A stretch of 64,000 bases of DNA, taken from the NCBI GenBank assembly GCA_028752905.1, contig JAQNBH010000006.1, forward strand, positions 27,074,448 to 27,138,447. The letters run 5' to 3'. Position numbers and translations under genes: made by a program. Positions 47,138 through 59,284 of this stretch are shown piece by piece. The notes under the pieces are model-generated. The model saw nothing but the letters and a program-made list of their open reading frames with translations. It was not told where the DNA came from and ran no database searches. Source of the stretch: Cladorhizidae sp. MBARI D1340-BT2 (Eukaryota; Porifera; Demospongiae; Poecilosclerida; Cladorhizidae). Positions within the stretch are counted from its first letter, which is position 1. Each line of letters opens with the position of its first letter.

Positions 47138-48635
47138 TTCTCCGACGTCATAAGCAATGACCCTGGAAAAACAGTCTTGGTGAGTCATGATATTGTCACT
47201 GGTGATGCCACCCCTATTCGGTTACCCCCCTACCGACTCCCTCACACATCGCATGAGTTTCTTCGTGAAGAAATCAAACAGTTGCTAGGATTGGGCATCA
47301 TAGTCCCCTCCAGAAGTTCGTGGGCGGCCCCGGTGGTCTTGGTTCCTAAAAAGGACGGCGGAAAACGACTCTGCGTGGATTATAGAAAACTCGACCTCGT
47401 CACCAAGGCCGACCCCTTCCCCATACCCCGAATTGAGGACATGATAGATGATATTGGACAGGCAAGATACATCACTGCCTTGGATCTTACAAAGGGTTAC
47501 TGGTAGGTGCCTGTGGCGAAGGCAAGCCAGGAGAAGACTGCTTTCGTCACACCCTGGGGAAAGTACCAGTTCGTAACCATGCCCTTTGGTTTGGTCAACG
47601 CCCCCATCCACGTTTCAGCGTCTGATGAACCACTTACTCGAAGGAACACAGATGTTCGCGGCGGCTTACCTGGACGATGTCATCATCCACAGCAAAACAT
47701 GGGAGGAACATTTGGAACATATGAAAGAAAACTTCATAAGATTACGAAAAGCCGGCCTCACCATTAAGGAATCGAAATGCAAGTTCGCGTGTAATGAGTG
47801 CGAATACCTGGGACATACTGTGGGAAATGGGAAGGTCCACCCTCTACAAGCTAAAGTACAAGCCGTACAAGATTTTACCCAGCCCATTACAAAGAAGGAC
47901 GTCCGGGCGTTCTTGGGACTATGAGGGTATTATCGCCGTTTCATCCCCGACTTTTCCACTATTGCAACCCCCCTAACTGAGCTGACTAGGAAGGACAAAC
48001 CGAACATTATTGTTTGCAGTGAAGCGACACAACAGTCATTTCAATGCTTGAAGGATGCTCTGACTCACTACCCTGTGTTAGCCACACCCCTCTGGAATAG
48101 GCCCTTCCTATTGCAAACAGATGCTTCCGACTCAGGAATAGCATATGTGCTCGCCCAGAAAGATGAGATAGGCGAAGAACACCCACTCACCTATGGGTCA
48201 AGAAAGTTGCTACCTAGAGAGAGAAAGTTCTCTACAATAGAGAAAGAAGCTCTAGCGATCGTCGAGGGTACGAAACACTTCCGAGTATACCTCGAAGGGA
48301 CAGAGTTCACGATCGAGACAGACCATGACCCACTGACACACCTTGCAAAGCTGAAGGATAGTCACGGGAGAATAGGGAGGTGGGCGTTATCGATGCAACC
48401 ATATCACTACACTATCCACCACAAGCCAGGTCGATTGAATACGAATGCGGACGGACTTTCCCGAGAATATTGTTCTTGCCTGAACGGAAAGGGAGTGTCA
48501 GAGAAGGAAGACATAACGGAGAACAAAGGTTATGACCACAACAATGTCCAAGAACATTATCCGAACATTCATCTACAAGACCACAGTATTCGTGTGCAAG
48601 ACCATAGTGCCGGGTGTAAATCCGTGTGCAATTAA
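47138..48635 (+). pseudogene. Reverse transcriptase and RNase H, frame reading into the 3' LTR
   Basis: RT motifs in order: WAAPVVLVPKKDGGKRLCVD, ITALDLTKGYW, FVTMPFGLVNAP, AAYLDDVIIHS (YLDD active site). Defects are TAG at 47504-47506, one extra C in a C-run near 47603, and TGA at 47922-47924. RNase H follows with LLQTDASDSGIAYVLAQK, EKEALAIVEGT, ETDHDPLTHLAK and NADGLSR. The frame continues past 48496 for about 140 bases into the 3' LTR before its stop at 48635. Confidence 0.93.
48484..48495 (+). other. Polypurine tract
   Basis: acggaaagggag immediately precedes the 3' LTR, the usual site for priming plus-strand DNA. Confidence 0.75.
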
Positions 48636-48891
48636 CTATTAGTATAAAAGAGATAGCTAGAGAGATAGCAAAGAGAGAGAGAGTATCTATGTTAGAGCCA
48701 AGCGCATAACAGGCTGGACTAGCTGATAGATCACTGGGAACTGTGTATATTGATGTACAAAGCAATCATTGTTCACTTTTACCTGGGTGAAGGGTACGAA
48801 GGCTCTTATAAAGCCTAGGGGTGAAAGTATTGGGCTAGTCAGAGTGAGGACTAGTCGGCGCAGTGAATACTAAGGGAAAGTATTGCTGACA
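48496..48891 (+). repeat. 3' LTR, 396 bp
   Basis: Matches the 5' LTR almost throughout, with TG...CA ends and TATAG after it. Confidence 0.97.
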
Positions 48892-48896
48892 TATAG

Positions 48897-49470
48897 TATG
48901 AGTAAGTTAAATAATAATAATAAATAAATGAAAATAAAAACACAGTCAGGGTCCTCCTTAATACAAGATATAAAACACAAACCGGAAATAAAAACAGCCA
49001 TGGTCACAACAAGGGTCCCTAGCTACAATAAAAATTATTCTGCATTCTCCTCTTCCTCTCCTCAAGGTAGACCCCAAAAATCTGAAGACAAGCAGGACAC
49101 TCAGGCACAAGGGACACAAAAGAAACCAGAACCTAAAACCAACAAACCAATCCAACAAAACAACCCAAGAAGCATATAAAAGGATTTCTACAAAACACAC
49201 ATTTACTAAGGCACACACCGCCATAAGTGTGCACCCCAAAATGAAGAAGTCTCACATGAATATATATTAATTAAGATCATAGATTAAAATATTATCAAGT
49301 ATAATGCATCTTTCTCTCTTGAAAGAGAAAGTACTCCAGTTTCATCATATCAGTAATCACCTACTAGCCTTGACCCTCCTTCCACCTAGGGAATGTTTAT
49401 CCTGTTAATCAGTTTATCAATTTCTAATTTTTTTCTTCTTTCTGTTCTAGCCCAAACAAAACCTGCACCA
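48897..49470. other. No recognised feature
   Basis: An 83-residue frame at 48928-49179 is Lys/Gln/Pro-rich with no known motif and arises in A-rich sequence. I do not call it a gene. Confidence 0.5.
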
Positions 49471-49920
49471 TCATGTGTACCAAGTGTAAGGTAGTTTCCA
49501 CTGCACACATCAACAACACAATACCACAAGCCCCCATAGTTAGTATGGGCGCCCAAGTGTAAGGGAGGTTCAACTGCACACATCAACTATCTCCCATAGT
49601 TAGTAGCACAATGCTAAGGGAGGTTCTTCTCACACAACAACACAATAGTATTAGCTCCAATAGTTAGAAGCCCTGTGTAATGGTGGTTCCACTGCACACA
49701 TCAGCAACACACTACCACTAACTCCCATAGTTAGGAAACCAAGAGTAAGAGACGTTACACTGCACAGATCAATAACACAATACCACTAACTCCCATAGTT
49801 AGGAACCCAAGGGTAAGGGAGATGAACTGACACATAAACAACACAATATCACTAGCTCCTATAGTTAGAAGAAAGGAAGGTTCTACTGTGCATATCAACA
49901 ACACAATAATACTAGCTCAC
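49471..49920. repeat. Minisatellite, ~65-bp unit, about seven copies
   Basis: The unit contains aagggaggttccactgcaca, catcaacaacacaatacca and ctcccatagttaggaacc. Starts lie near 49485, 49560, 49615, 49680, 49745, 49810 and 49870, with indels. Confidence 0.88.
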
Positions 49921-51409
49921 TTTCAGATGTCTCAAAGTTGTCCTTCAAGTCAGTGTGGTCAGTGTCAAGTGCCTCTCTCAAATTTTTACCGACTTCACTA
50001 AGTTCCATGCGTACTAACAATTGTGTATTGGATATTCATTTTCGGTGTATTCTTCATCCTCTTCTCCATGAAGGCCCTCATGCACTTCTCGGGGTTGCCT
50101 ATATACATGGATGCTATTAGCCTCGTCGCAGTAACACCAATTATTTCTGCTGCTTTATTCCAATCTGCCACTAGCTAATTATAAAGTCGTAATTCTCGTC
50201 CCTCTCCTTTCGGGCCAATCCACTGAATCAGTTGCATGTGATGTCAGTCGATGCGTTCATCATATGCTGAATATCACAATAAACAAAAGCAGGACTTTAT
50301 CACAACAGCAATACAAGGGAGGTACCGCGTGGGGGCAACAATAGACAAACACTGCCAACCACACACACCTCCCCAAATCTAGGAAGGGAAAGTGGGAGTG
50401 GGAGAGGAAACTTCAGTTGCAGCTTTACAACTTTGCAATAGAAGACCTGTACTTATATAGAGTACCTGTAGCATTAGCAGGCAAGAATATGGACAATGAA
50501 TACAACCACTTGTGAAGCAGTGCCCAAGTGCAGATGCAATCAATCCATGCTAGGTAAGGTATGAAAGATGTTTGAACTGCTGTATAGAGGAGCTGGAGAG
50601 TGTCATGTGTGGACATCTCATCAGCGATGGAAGAAATATTTGGTGTGGAACAGGAGGAGATATAGTCATGATTGATGCTTAACCAAAGTAGAAAAGTATC
50701 ATTGTGGATTATCCACAAGTAGATGCCATGTGGCTCCAAGAGGATGTAGAGATTTTAGTTTCTTTGGGATGGCGAAATCCAAATGAATTCGAGATAAAAA
50801 AATTTAATTTGCAATCAACGAACTTTCAGTTGACAAGCAATTAAATAACTTTCTCAATAGATGAATGCAAGAGCATCTAGCACAAAACACGAGAGTAAAA
50901 TTTGGAGTTGATTATTGACAAAAGTTATTGTAATTCTAGAAACACTGAAGCTTGTGTTGGGGTCTATACAAAAGTAAATATAAATATAATACACACTCAC
51001 ACACACAATATAGCTTGATATAAATTTTTATAGAAAATTTCCTAGGTCAATACATAGGAATCTGCATTTTGTGTGTGTATAGCATGCATGCATGCTGTTT
51101 ATAGGCTTGGCCATCTTTGGCCTCCATACACATGTCTATAACTGCCCTACACTGGGAAGGTTTTGGACCCTGGGCGTCCTTAGTCAATGGCCCAAAACTT
51201 TAAAACAGACATTACAGCCAAACTAAGGCAGATACATGGTTCAACTGAGTTTTAGATTATGGTCAATTTAGGGAGAGGCAGGATCAAGCAGGGGTGTGTG
51301 GATGGGAGGGGATGGTGGTGGGAGTTATGAATTTCTGTTTATCTCATAGAGCGCACCTAGAATATTGTAACTATACGTTAGCATGCAGACAGACAACAAT
51401 TGTGTCTTA
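49921..51409. other. No recognised feature
   Basis: Open frames at 49938-50120 and 50425-50739 show no known motif. A short CA-rich run lies near 50990. Confidence 0.5.
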
Positions 51410-51597
51410 GCCTAGGGCAAGGGCTAGAGCTAGAAAAGAACTACGACTATTATAGAAGGCTTGCCACAAATACTACAGCGGGATCATGCAACTGGTGATA
51501 ATTTCAAATCTTTAGCACTTTGCAATCTTGAGATATTTATGCGGCCAATTCAGGCATTCAGGTTTTGAAGTTCCCTCTACTTTAGGTCACTAAACAC
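51410..51597. repeat. Dispersed repeat fragment next to a foldback-MITE fragment
   Basis: 51414-51475 matches the reverse complement of 25195-25262. 51490-51597 matches part of the MITE at 5935-6625 (ctttgcaatcttgagatatt, caggcattcaggttttgaag). Confidence 0.65.
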
Positions 51598-53089
51598 ATG
51601 TACTTGCATCAAGGATGCAGGGGGTAAAGGTCAGTCTACTGGTGAAGGCAGTTTATAGACCTTTTTAGCACAAACTAGACCTCTTCCTAATCAAATAGCC
51701 ACTAAATCAACACAAGGTGTTTATCCCTTTCTCCACCTCTGGTGTGGCTAAAGGCATGTTGGTAAATAAAATACATTTATTTTTTGGACTACCCCCAAAA
51801 CGTTTAATGCAAATATTTCTTTGACTGCGCTTCATTGCCAACTTGCACATTAGTTAGCTCCATTAGTGGCTACTACTTGCCCTTTTACACACGTTCTTCT
51901 AGTGACTATTATCTTGCTGCTCAATGCATGATTGGGCATCTTACAAGTCAAGTTGAATTGACTTAAGTGGTAATTTCCAACAACCCAGTATATATATCTA
52001 CAAGCACTCCACAAGACTCTACAAACACTAAACTTAAAATGGACCTTAACTTGCAACAATAATTTGTTGTTTAATTACTTAACTACAAGTGTGTTTCTTG
52101 CATTACTCCAGCAATGTATATATGTAACTATCAAACTATGTTAATATAACGCCAAGAAAAAGTGACATGACATTAATCAGTGAACAATTGTCATCCTAGA
52201 CATGTAATACTCGAACTCACCGGCTATGATGGTTTCATGAAGAAGCAAGGGCCAAGTTGAAATAAATTGAAGTTGATCAAAATCATGTCATCCTAGCCAT
52301 AGAATACTGTAACTCACCGTCTATAAAGTAAGCACAGAGAGAGATGAGGGACACGTTATTTATAAATAAATAGTTAAGTTAAGCTGTGTGTATCCCTAAA
52401 GTCTATTGAGATCCACCAGCTGGTGGGAGAATCCCAACAACGGCTAAATATGCACATCATTTTATTATATCAAACTTCTAATGGCAATTAAACACCCTCT
52501 GTGATTATTACAGATATGTGATGCACAAGCATGGACCAAGAGTCTAGTGCATCAGGAATCTACAGGCAATGCTGGGCCACATTGCAAGGCACACCACTTG
52601 CAAGCTTAGCACTCGGCTTCTTGTAAGTGATTATATGAACCCTGGTGTTAAAGTGCAGCAGCAGGCCTTGAATTTCAGTGTCTCAATCACCACACAATAA
52701 AAATGATAATAGAAAACACACTTGTAGTTATGCAATTAAACAACTATCAAGTTATGGTCAATATTAACTAGTTCTTTTCTGTCGCAAGAAATCTTCACCT
52801 TACCACTGTAGAAAGCATGGACTATGTTGCTTTAGGAGGTCATTGTTATGTTTGCCAATATAACCAATCTCTGTTTGGTTCTGTCTTGTGATAAGCGAGC
52901 TTCAGGCCAAAAATCCTGTCTGTTTAGAGAGCTTCACTGAGGAATTACTTGTGAGCCTGTTGAAGAACGAGTTATCCTCTCGATGGCACAAAAAGAAATA
53001 TTCAGACTCCCAAACCATATTAAATGCAGGAGCAAGGCCTCTGAGATAGTCTCTCTTACATTTCATACTCAGAGAAGTATATTTATCTA
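51598..53089. repeat. Mostly unassigned; holds a repeat shared with 59290-59660
   Basis: 52150-52395 contains agccatagaatactgtaact and tgatggtttcatgaagaag. The same words in the same order and orientation occur at 59330-59660, directly outside the right arm. The rest shows nothing. Confidence 0.6.
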
Positions 53090-53179
53090 CAAAACTATGT
53101 GAACATCAACAATAGATATTAGCGAAAGAAGAGAACAATTCTTGTTACAGGTGCAATGTTGGCATCCGTTAAGGTTTAG

Positions 53180-53389
53180 GTGTCTCATCATAGGGTACAT
53201 AGAAAGTGTTTTGCTACCTTAGAGGCCCTGCAGGAGACCTGTGCTGCTAGATCACCGGGGGAAAGGTTACAAGTGCTCTGCATTGGAGCAGCAAAATACT
53301 CTTTAAGAAACTGTGAACAGCTACAGACAATTGCAGCCATGGTTATGCTATTAATATTCTTGCTCAATGTTCTTTCAAACACATTATAA
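53180..53389 (+). CDS. Small conserved reading frame at the inner end of the right arm (unknown)
   Basis: A 69-residue frame with LEALQETCAARSPGERLQVL, GAAKYSLRNCEQLQ and AAMVMLLIFLLNVLS, the counterpart of 4984-5172. An acceptor-like aggtttag just precedes it, so it could be an exon. No family recognised. Confidence 0.25.
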   Translation: MSHHRVHRKCFATLEALQETCAARSPGERLQVLCIGAAKYSLRNCEQLQTIAAMVMLLIFLLNVLSNTL

Positions 53390-55565
53390 TGTTGACGCTT
53401 ACTTGTTCACATGTCATAAATTGATATTTATTTGAAACACTTTCAGAGCATAATTTCAGAACAAGATACCATAATGATGCGGAATAATGTTGTTATTGTT
53501 AAGGATAAGATGGACGTTTAATTAACAACTTTAATCAAACTAAACATGAGAGGCTTAATGACCAGAGTTTACGGATTCTAAAATATATTTCACAGAGAAG
53601 TTTAGCCCACAAAGCTGCTATTTAATACAATGTTCAGCATTGGATAGTCACATGTGGGTGGGAGGGGCCACTTCAATGGGAATATTATTCCAATACCAAA
53701 GCAGCTTTTAAATATGGCGGCGCTTCTCTGTACCAGCAACTGTTAGAACATGAGATATCAATGCGGCATTAGGGGGTTGAGTATGCACAGCTGCCTATTA
53801 TTAGTCTACATGAATCTAGTATCTTATAACTTATTTTAAATGGTCTTAGCAGGCTTTAAGATCATAACTTAAATTTGCAAGCGAGATGAAGTTATATAAA
53901 ATAAAAAAACTTACCTGAAGGAAAGGTGGCTAGGGCAATTTCAATGCATTTTCTAATAGCACCTGAGGCTAATATTTATTTCATTCCATCTACCCGTCAT
54001 TTATTTTGAAGGTTGTTTTCAATTGAGAGGGAAGTTGCTATTAACAAGCCTGGTTGGACATGAAAAAGGTTGTTAGTGGCAATGGCTGATCACAACTACT
54101 GTGCTCGAAGGACTCTTTATGGGAGATCCTGCTATTTTTGCAAGATCCTACACAATTAGCTTCCTTTTCAACATTATAGAACTGTTTCTAATCTTTAAAC
54201 ATCAGTAAAATTCTTTTAGTGATAAATCTCCCCTATTTAACAGAAAGAAGCTCTAATTTGCTCAAATTGGGACGTTTTTAGCGTTTTGAGGAAAAACTGT
54301 CTGAAATCGGTCATTCTTGTCAAAAATGGCTTACTTTTCAATATTGGTCATTAAACGATAGTTAATTTCTTTTAGTGAGAAATCTTCCTTTATAACGCTA
54401 TATTTTGCTCCAATTGGGACATTTTATAGTGTTTTGAGGAAAAACGGTCTGAATTGTCAAAATGGCACTTAGCTCCCACTTCAGCATTATCGAACTGTTT
54501 CTACACTTTAAATTACAGAAAACATCTTTTGGTGAGAAATCACCACTTTTTTACCAAAGAACCTCCAATTGGGACGTTTTTTGGAGTGTTTTGAGAAACA
54601 AATGTCCATTCTCAACAAAATGGTCACATTAGCTTCCTTTTCAACATTATAGGACTGTTTCTATTCTTTTAGTGAGAACTCTTCCGTTTTTAACCGAAAG
54701 TAGCTCTATTTTGCTCCAATTAGGACGTTGGAGCATTTTGAGGAAAAACTGTGTGAAATCGCTCAATTTTTTCAAAATGACACAGCTTCCTCTTCAACAT
54801 TACGCAACAGTTTCTACTCTTTAAATAACAGAAAACATATTTTGTTGAGAAATCTCCACTTTTTTACTGACGATTTGGCTCCATTTGAGACATTTTTAGA
54901 CATTTGGGGAAAAACAGTCTTAAATCGCTAAAAAAAATTTCTTTTTTAGGGTTTTGAGGAAAAAACTGTCTGAAAACGCTCATTCTCATCAAAATTGGGA
55001 CATTAGCTTCCTTTTCAACATTATAGAACTGTTTCTACTCTTTAAACGACAGTAAACGTAGAAATCTACCATTATTTTAACGAAACAAGCTCTAGTTTGC
55101 TCCATTTGGGAGGTTTTTTAGCATTTTAAGTCTGAAATAGCTCATTCTTGTCAAAATAGGCAATTAGCTTCCATTTCAACATAATGGAACTTTATACCCT
55201 TTAAACGACAGAAAATGTCATTTATTGAGATATCTCCACTTTATAAGCGAAAGAAGCTCGATTTTTCTTAATTGGGACGTTTTTGAGTGTTTGGAGGAAA
55301 AACTGTCTAAAATCGCTCAATCTTGTAAGAAGGGGCACATTAGCTTCCTTTTCAATATTATGGAACTGTTTACTCTCAACGACAGAAAACATCTTTTGGT
55401 GAGAAATCTCCCCGTTTTAATCAAAATAAGATCCAATTGGGCCTTTTTTTTGCGTTTTGAGGAAAAACTGTCTGAAATCGGTCATTATTAAAAAAATGGG
55501 TACTTTTCAACATTTGTGGAACTGTTACTACTCTTTAAATGACAGTAAATGTTTTTTGGTACACT

Positions 55566-56289
55566 TTAACACTTAGCGGACCGCTGTCACGAATTCGTGA
55601 CACGCGCAGGCGTTCTATAAGACCATTGTCACGTATTCGTGACAGTAGTAATTGTCACCTGTAGACCACCGTCACGATATCGTGACAGCCACTTCATTTT
55701 GACCACGAAGGGTTTTTTTACTATGGTTCGTGGTTGTTAGCTATGAATGGCCTGTGGTTATGATACCCAGACTCTACTAGAGAGGTATTGATGATATTGG
55801 AGCGCTAGCTGGTTAGCTACTAGCTAGCTAGGTACATGAAGCGCTAGCTCGTTAGCTACAAGGGTGGGCTAGCTAGCTATTTAGCTACGCTAGCTACTAT
55901 TCCTACACTATTTAGATGCGCTAGCTAAACTATTTACTATTCATACACTATTTAGCTTGATCTAACAGTCATAAAAGAAACCACTAGGTTTATATTAGCT
56001 GAAGTAAAGTTACTTACTCACCTTGGTAACAAAAGTTCTTCGCTTTACTTTTTAAAATTATTATCAGCTCATATACTTGAAAAACCTTTTGAGATTTGAG
56101 TAATGAAGTACCAGTAAGTAATCATAGAGAGGAGTAGCACCTAGCAGTTGTCTATCAAGCTTGGAACACGAGGAAAACTAAATATATTGCCCACCGTTAA
56201 ACGCCCGGTCTCTGGGAATAGATGCGCGTTCGAATTGAATAATCTCGCGTTGACATTTCAATTAACCTGTACGGTCCGCTAAGTGTTAA
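55566..56289. mobile_element. piggyBac-type MITE D inserted in the satellite
   Basis: TTAA at 55566-55569 and 56286-56289. The ends share CACTTAGCGGACCG as an inverted repeat. The left subterminal region carries three palindromes (listed separately). The interior contains AGCGCTAGC/GCTAGCTA-rich sequence like that at 16.1-16.9 kb and no coding sequence. It interrupts a satellite monomer, so it is younger than the array. Confidence 0.85.
55585..55687. promoter_or_regulatory. Three ~42-bp-spaced palindromes in MITE D
   Basis: tgtcacgaattcgtgaca (55585-55602), tgtcacgtattcgtgaca (55627-55644) and gtcacgatatcgtgac (55671-55686). Each is preceded by a GACC word. They resemble dimeric protein-binding sites, perhaps for the transposase; this role is inferred. 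Confidence 0.7.
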
Positions 56290-59284
56290 GGTACACTTTA
56301 AATAACAGAAAATGTATTTTCGCGAGAAATGTCCCTGTTTAACCGAAATAAGGTCTTTTTGTCGACGTTTTTGAGCGTTCTGAGAACAAACTGTCTGAAA
56401 TCGCTCGTTCTGGTCAAAATGGGCACATTAGCTTCCTTTTCAACATTATATAACTGTTCCTACTCTATAAACGACAGAAAACATATTTTGGTGACAAATC
56501 TTCACTTTTTAACCGAAAGAAGCTGCAAGGTTTTTTAGCGTTTTGAGGAAAAACTGTCTGAAATCCCTCAATCTCTTCAAAATGGCACATAGCTTCCACT
56601 TCAATATTATGGAACTGTTTCTACTCTATAAATTACAGAAAACATATTTTGTGAGAAATCTCCCCTTTAAGCTATTATTGTGAGGGGGTTTGAGAAAAAA
56701 CTGTCTGAAATCGCTTATTCTCATCGAAATGGGCACATTAGCTTCCTTTTCAACATTATGGGACTGTTTTCACTCTTTAAATGAGAGAAAATATCTTTTG
56801 GCGAGAAATCTCATCTCCATTTTGGATATTTTTGTGTTTTGAGGAAAAGCCGTCAGAAATCGGTCAATCTTGTATAAATGGGCACATTAGCTTCCTTTTC
56901 AACATTATAGAACTCTTTCTACTCTTTAAACGACAGAAAATATCTTTTGTTGAGAAATCTTACGTTTTTAACCGAAAGAAGCTCTATTTAGCTCCAATTG
57001 GACGTTTTAGAGCGTCTTGAGGAAAAACTGTCTGAAATCGCTCTATCATGTAAAAATGGCACTATATCAACATTATGGAACTGTTTCTACTCTTTAAAAG
57101 ACAGAAAACGTCTTTTGGTGAGAAATCTTCCCTTTTTACAGATTTGGGATGTTTTTAAGCGTTTTGAGGAAAAACTGTCTGAAAACGCTCATTCATGTCA
57201 AAATGGGCACATTAGCTTCCTTTTCATAAAATAATATAGAACTGTTTCAACTTTAAACGATAGAAAATGTTTTTTGTTGAGAAATCTTCCATTTTTACCG
57301 AAACAAGCTCATTTTCTCCAATTGGGACGTTTTTTTAACTGTTTTGAAGAAAAACTGTCTGAAATTGCTCATTCTTTTATAATGGGAACGTTAGCTTCCT
57401 TTTCAACATTATCGAACTGTTTCTACTCATTAAACGACGGAAAATGTCACTTTTTAACCGAAAGAAGCTCTATTTTGCTCCAGGGAGCGTTTGAGGAAAA
57501 AATGTCTGATATTGCTCAATCGTGTAAAAATGGTTTCAACATTTTGGAATTGTTTCTAATGACAGAAAACATCTTTTGGTGAGAATAATCACTATTTGGT
57601 TTCCAATTTGGACTTTTTTGAGCATTTTGAGGAAAAAACCGTCTCATTCTCTTGTCAAAATGGGTACATTAGCTCTTTTTCAACATTATGGAACCGATAT
57701 ACTGCTTTTTAAATGACAGTAAATCTCTTTTGGTGAGAAATCTTCAGTTTTTAACCGAAAGAAACTCTATTTTGCCTGTTTTAGATGGTTTTGAGGAAAA
57801 ACTGCCAGAATTTTGTCAAAATAGCAAATTAGCACTATTTCTCTTTAAATGTCAGAAAACGTCTAAAAAGCTGTATTTTACTCCATTTGGGAGGTTTTTA
57901 ATCCTTTTGAGGAAAAACTCTTGTCAAAATTATGCACATCAGCGGTTGACTCAACTTTCTATTCTTTATATGACAGAAAACGTCTTTTGGTGAGAAATCT
58001 TCCATTTTTAACCTGTCGACGTTTTTGAGCGTTTTGAGGAAAAACGGTCTCAATCTTGTAAACATCGTCATATTAGCTTCCTTTTCAACAATATCCAAGT
58101 GTTTCTACTCTTTAAAGGACAGAAAACGTCTTTTGGTGAGAAATCTTCCATATTTAACCTCTCCTATTGGGATGTTTTTGAGCGTTTTTAGGACAAACTG
58201 TCTGAAATTGGTCATTCTTGTCTAAATGGGAACATAGCAACTATATGAAACTGTTTCTACTCTTTAAATGACAGAAAATGTCTTTTATTGAGGAACCTCC
58301 ACTTTTTAACCGAAAGAAGCTCTATTTTGCTCCAATAGGGACGTTTTTGAGCGTTTTGAGGAAAAACTGTCTCAATAGTGGCACAGATTGCTTTTCAACA
58401 TTATGGAATTGTTTCTACTCTTTAAACGACAGAAAACATGTTTTGGTGAGAAATCTCCGTATTTAACGAATGAAGCTCTATTTTCCCATTGGGGACGTTT
58501 TTGAGCGATTTCAATCGGAAAAAAAATGTCTGAAATCGCTCATTCATGTCGAAATGGGCATTTCAACATTATATAACTGTTTCTACACTTAAACGACAGA
58601 AAATTTCTTTTGTTGAGAAATCTCCACTTTTTAGCAAACAGCTCTATTTTACTCCATTTGGGACTTTTATGAACGTTTTGAGGAAAAACCGTCTGAAATC
58701 GCTCAATCTAGTAAAAATGGGTACATTAGCTTTCTTTTCAACATTAAGGAGCTATTTCTACTCTTTAAACAACAGAAAACGTCTTATGGTGATAAATCTC
58801 CACTTTTTAACCGAAAGAAGTTCTATTTGGCTCCAATTGGGAGCGTTTTGAGGAAAAACTGTCTGGAATCCCTCATTCTTTTCAAAATGGGCTCATTAGC
58901 TTCTTTTCAACATTGGAACTGATACTAGTCATTAAACGATAGTTACAAATGCCAAACCATCACAGAAGAAGCATGTACAGCGTAACTCTTTCTCTCCTGA
59001 TGTTAGCTAGCACCTACAATGCCATGTCCTCCTAGATGCCGCTGCATAAATCCAAGCAGGAGTGGATATTTTATAAATAGTGGAGGGATTTCAGGCTAGC
59101 CAGGTGCTTTCATTGGCTTGCAGAGACAGCAGTAAAGGTAAGGAAGAGTCTGTTTATGATGGCAATTTGTGATTGTCAGTAAGTTTTATTATTTGTTATA
59201 TAAATTTTTATCACTTCCTCCGCCCACTCACATAAAGCAGAACAAGAAATAAAGTTTTATATAATAATAATATGTAGCCTTCTG

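Larger units (their letters stand above)
43451..48896 (+). mobile_element. Complete Ty3/gypsy LTR retrotransposon with Gmr1-type domain order
   Basis: LTRs at 43456-43849 and 48496-48891 begin TGTCAGAGAAGG and end TTGCTGACA. The insertion is flanked by TATAG on both sides (43451-43455, 48892-48896). The order of coding parts is gag, protease, integrase, reverse transcriptase, RNase H. Ordinary Ty3/gypsy elements have integrase last; integrase before RT is the hallmark of the Gmr1 group. Several stops and frameshifts make the copy inactive, although the LTRs are nearly identical. Confidence 0.95.
54166..58945 (-). repeat. Satellite array in reverse orientation, about 24 monomers
   Basis: The reverse complement of the left-arm monomer (agcttccttttcaacattat, aggaaaaactgtctgaaatc, ttttggtgagaaatct) recurs every 130-190 bases. 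It is split by the TTAA-bounded MITE at 55566-56289. Open frames within it are satellite readthrough. Confidence 0.9.
1..59270. mobile_element. Candidate giant foldback-type element bounded by long satellite-bearing inverted repeats
   Basis: Positions 1-5310 are repeated in opposite orientation at 53090-59070, and the right arm runs on to about 59270. The order of parts is the same in both arms: a short outer segment, a satellite array, then a ~1-kb unique inner segment. By eye the inner segments are about 90% identical. About 200 bases of the left tip would lie outside the window, judged from the right arm. Drosophila FB and Galileo elements are known to have long inverted repeats filled with tandem repeats, so the resemblance is structural. 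No transposase clearly belonging to this element was found; the proteins in the interior belong to nested transposons. The alternative is two independent insertions of one repeat family in opposite orientations. Confidence 0.5.
53090..59270 (-). repeat. Right arm of the long inverted repeat
   Basis: 53090-54165 is the inner unique part (reverse complement of 4286-5310). 54166-58945 is satellite interrupted by a MITE. 58946-59270 is the outer tip, matching the window start and, beyond it, the 7140-7430 copy. Confidence 0.85.

Noticed and set aside
48928..49179. An 83-residue Lys/Gln/Pro-rich frame after the 3' LTR
   Set aside because: Low-complexity A-rich sequence with no motif or context supporting a gene.
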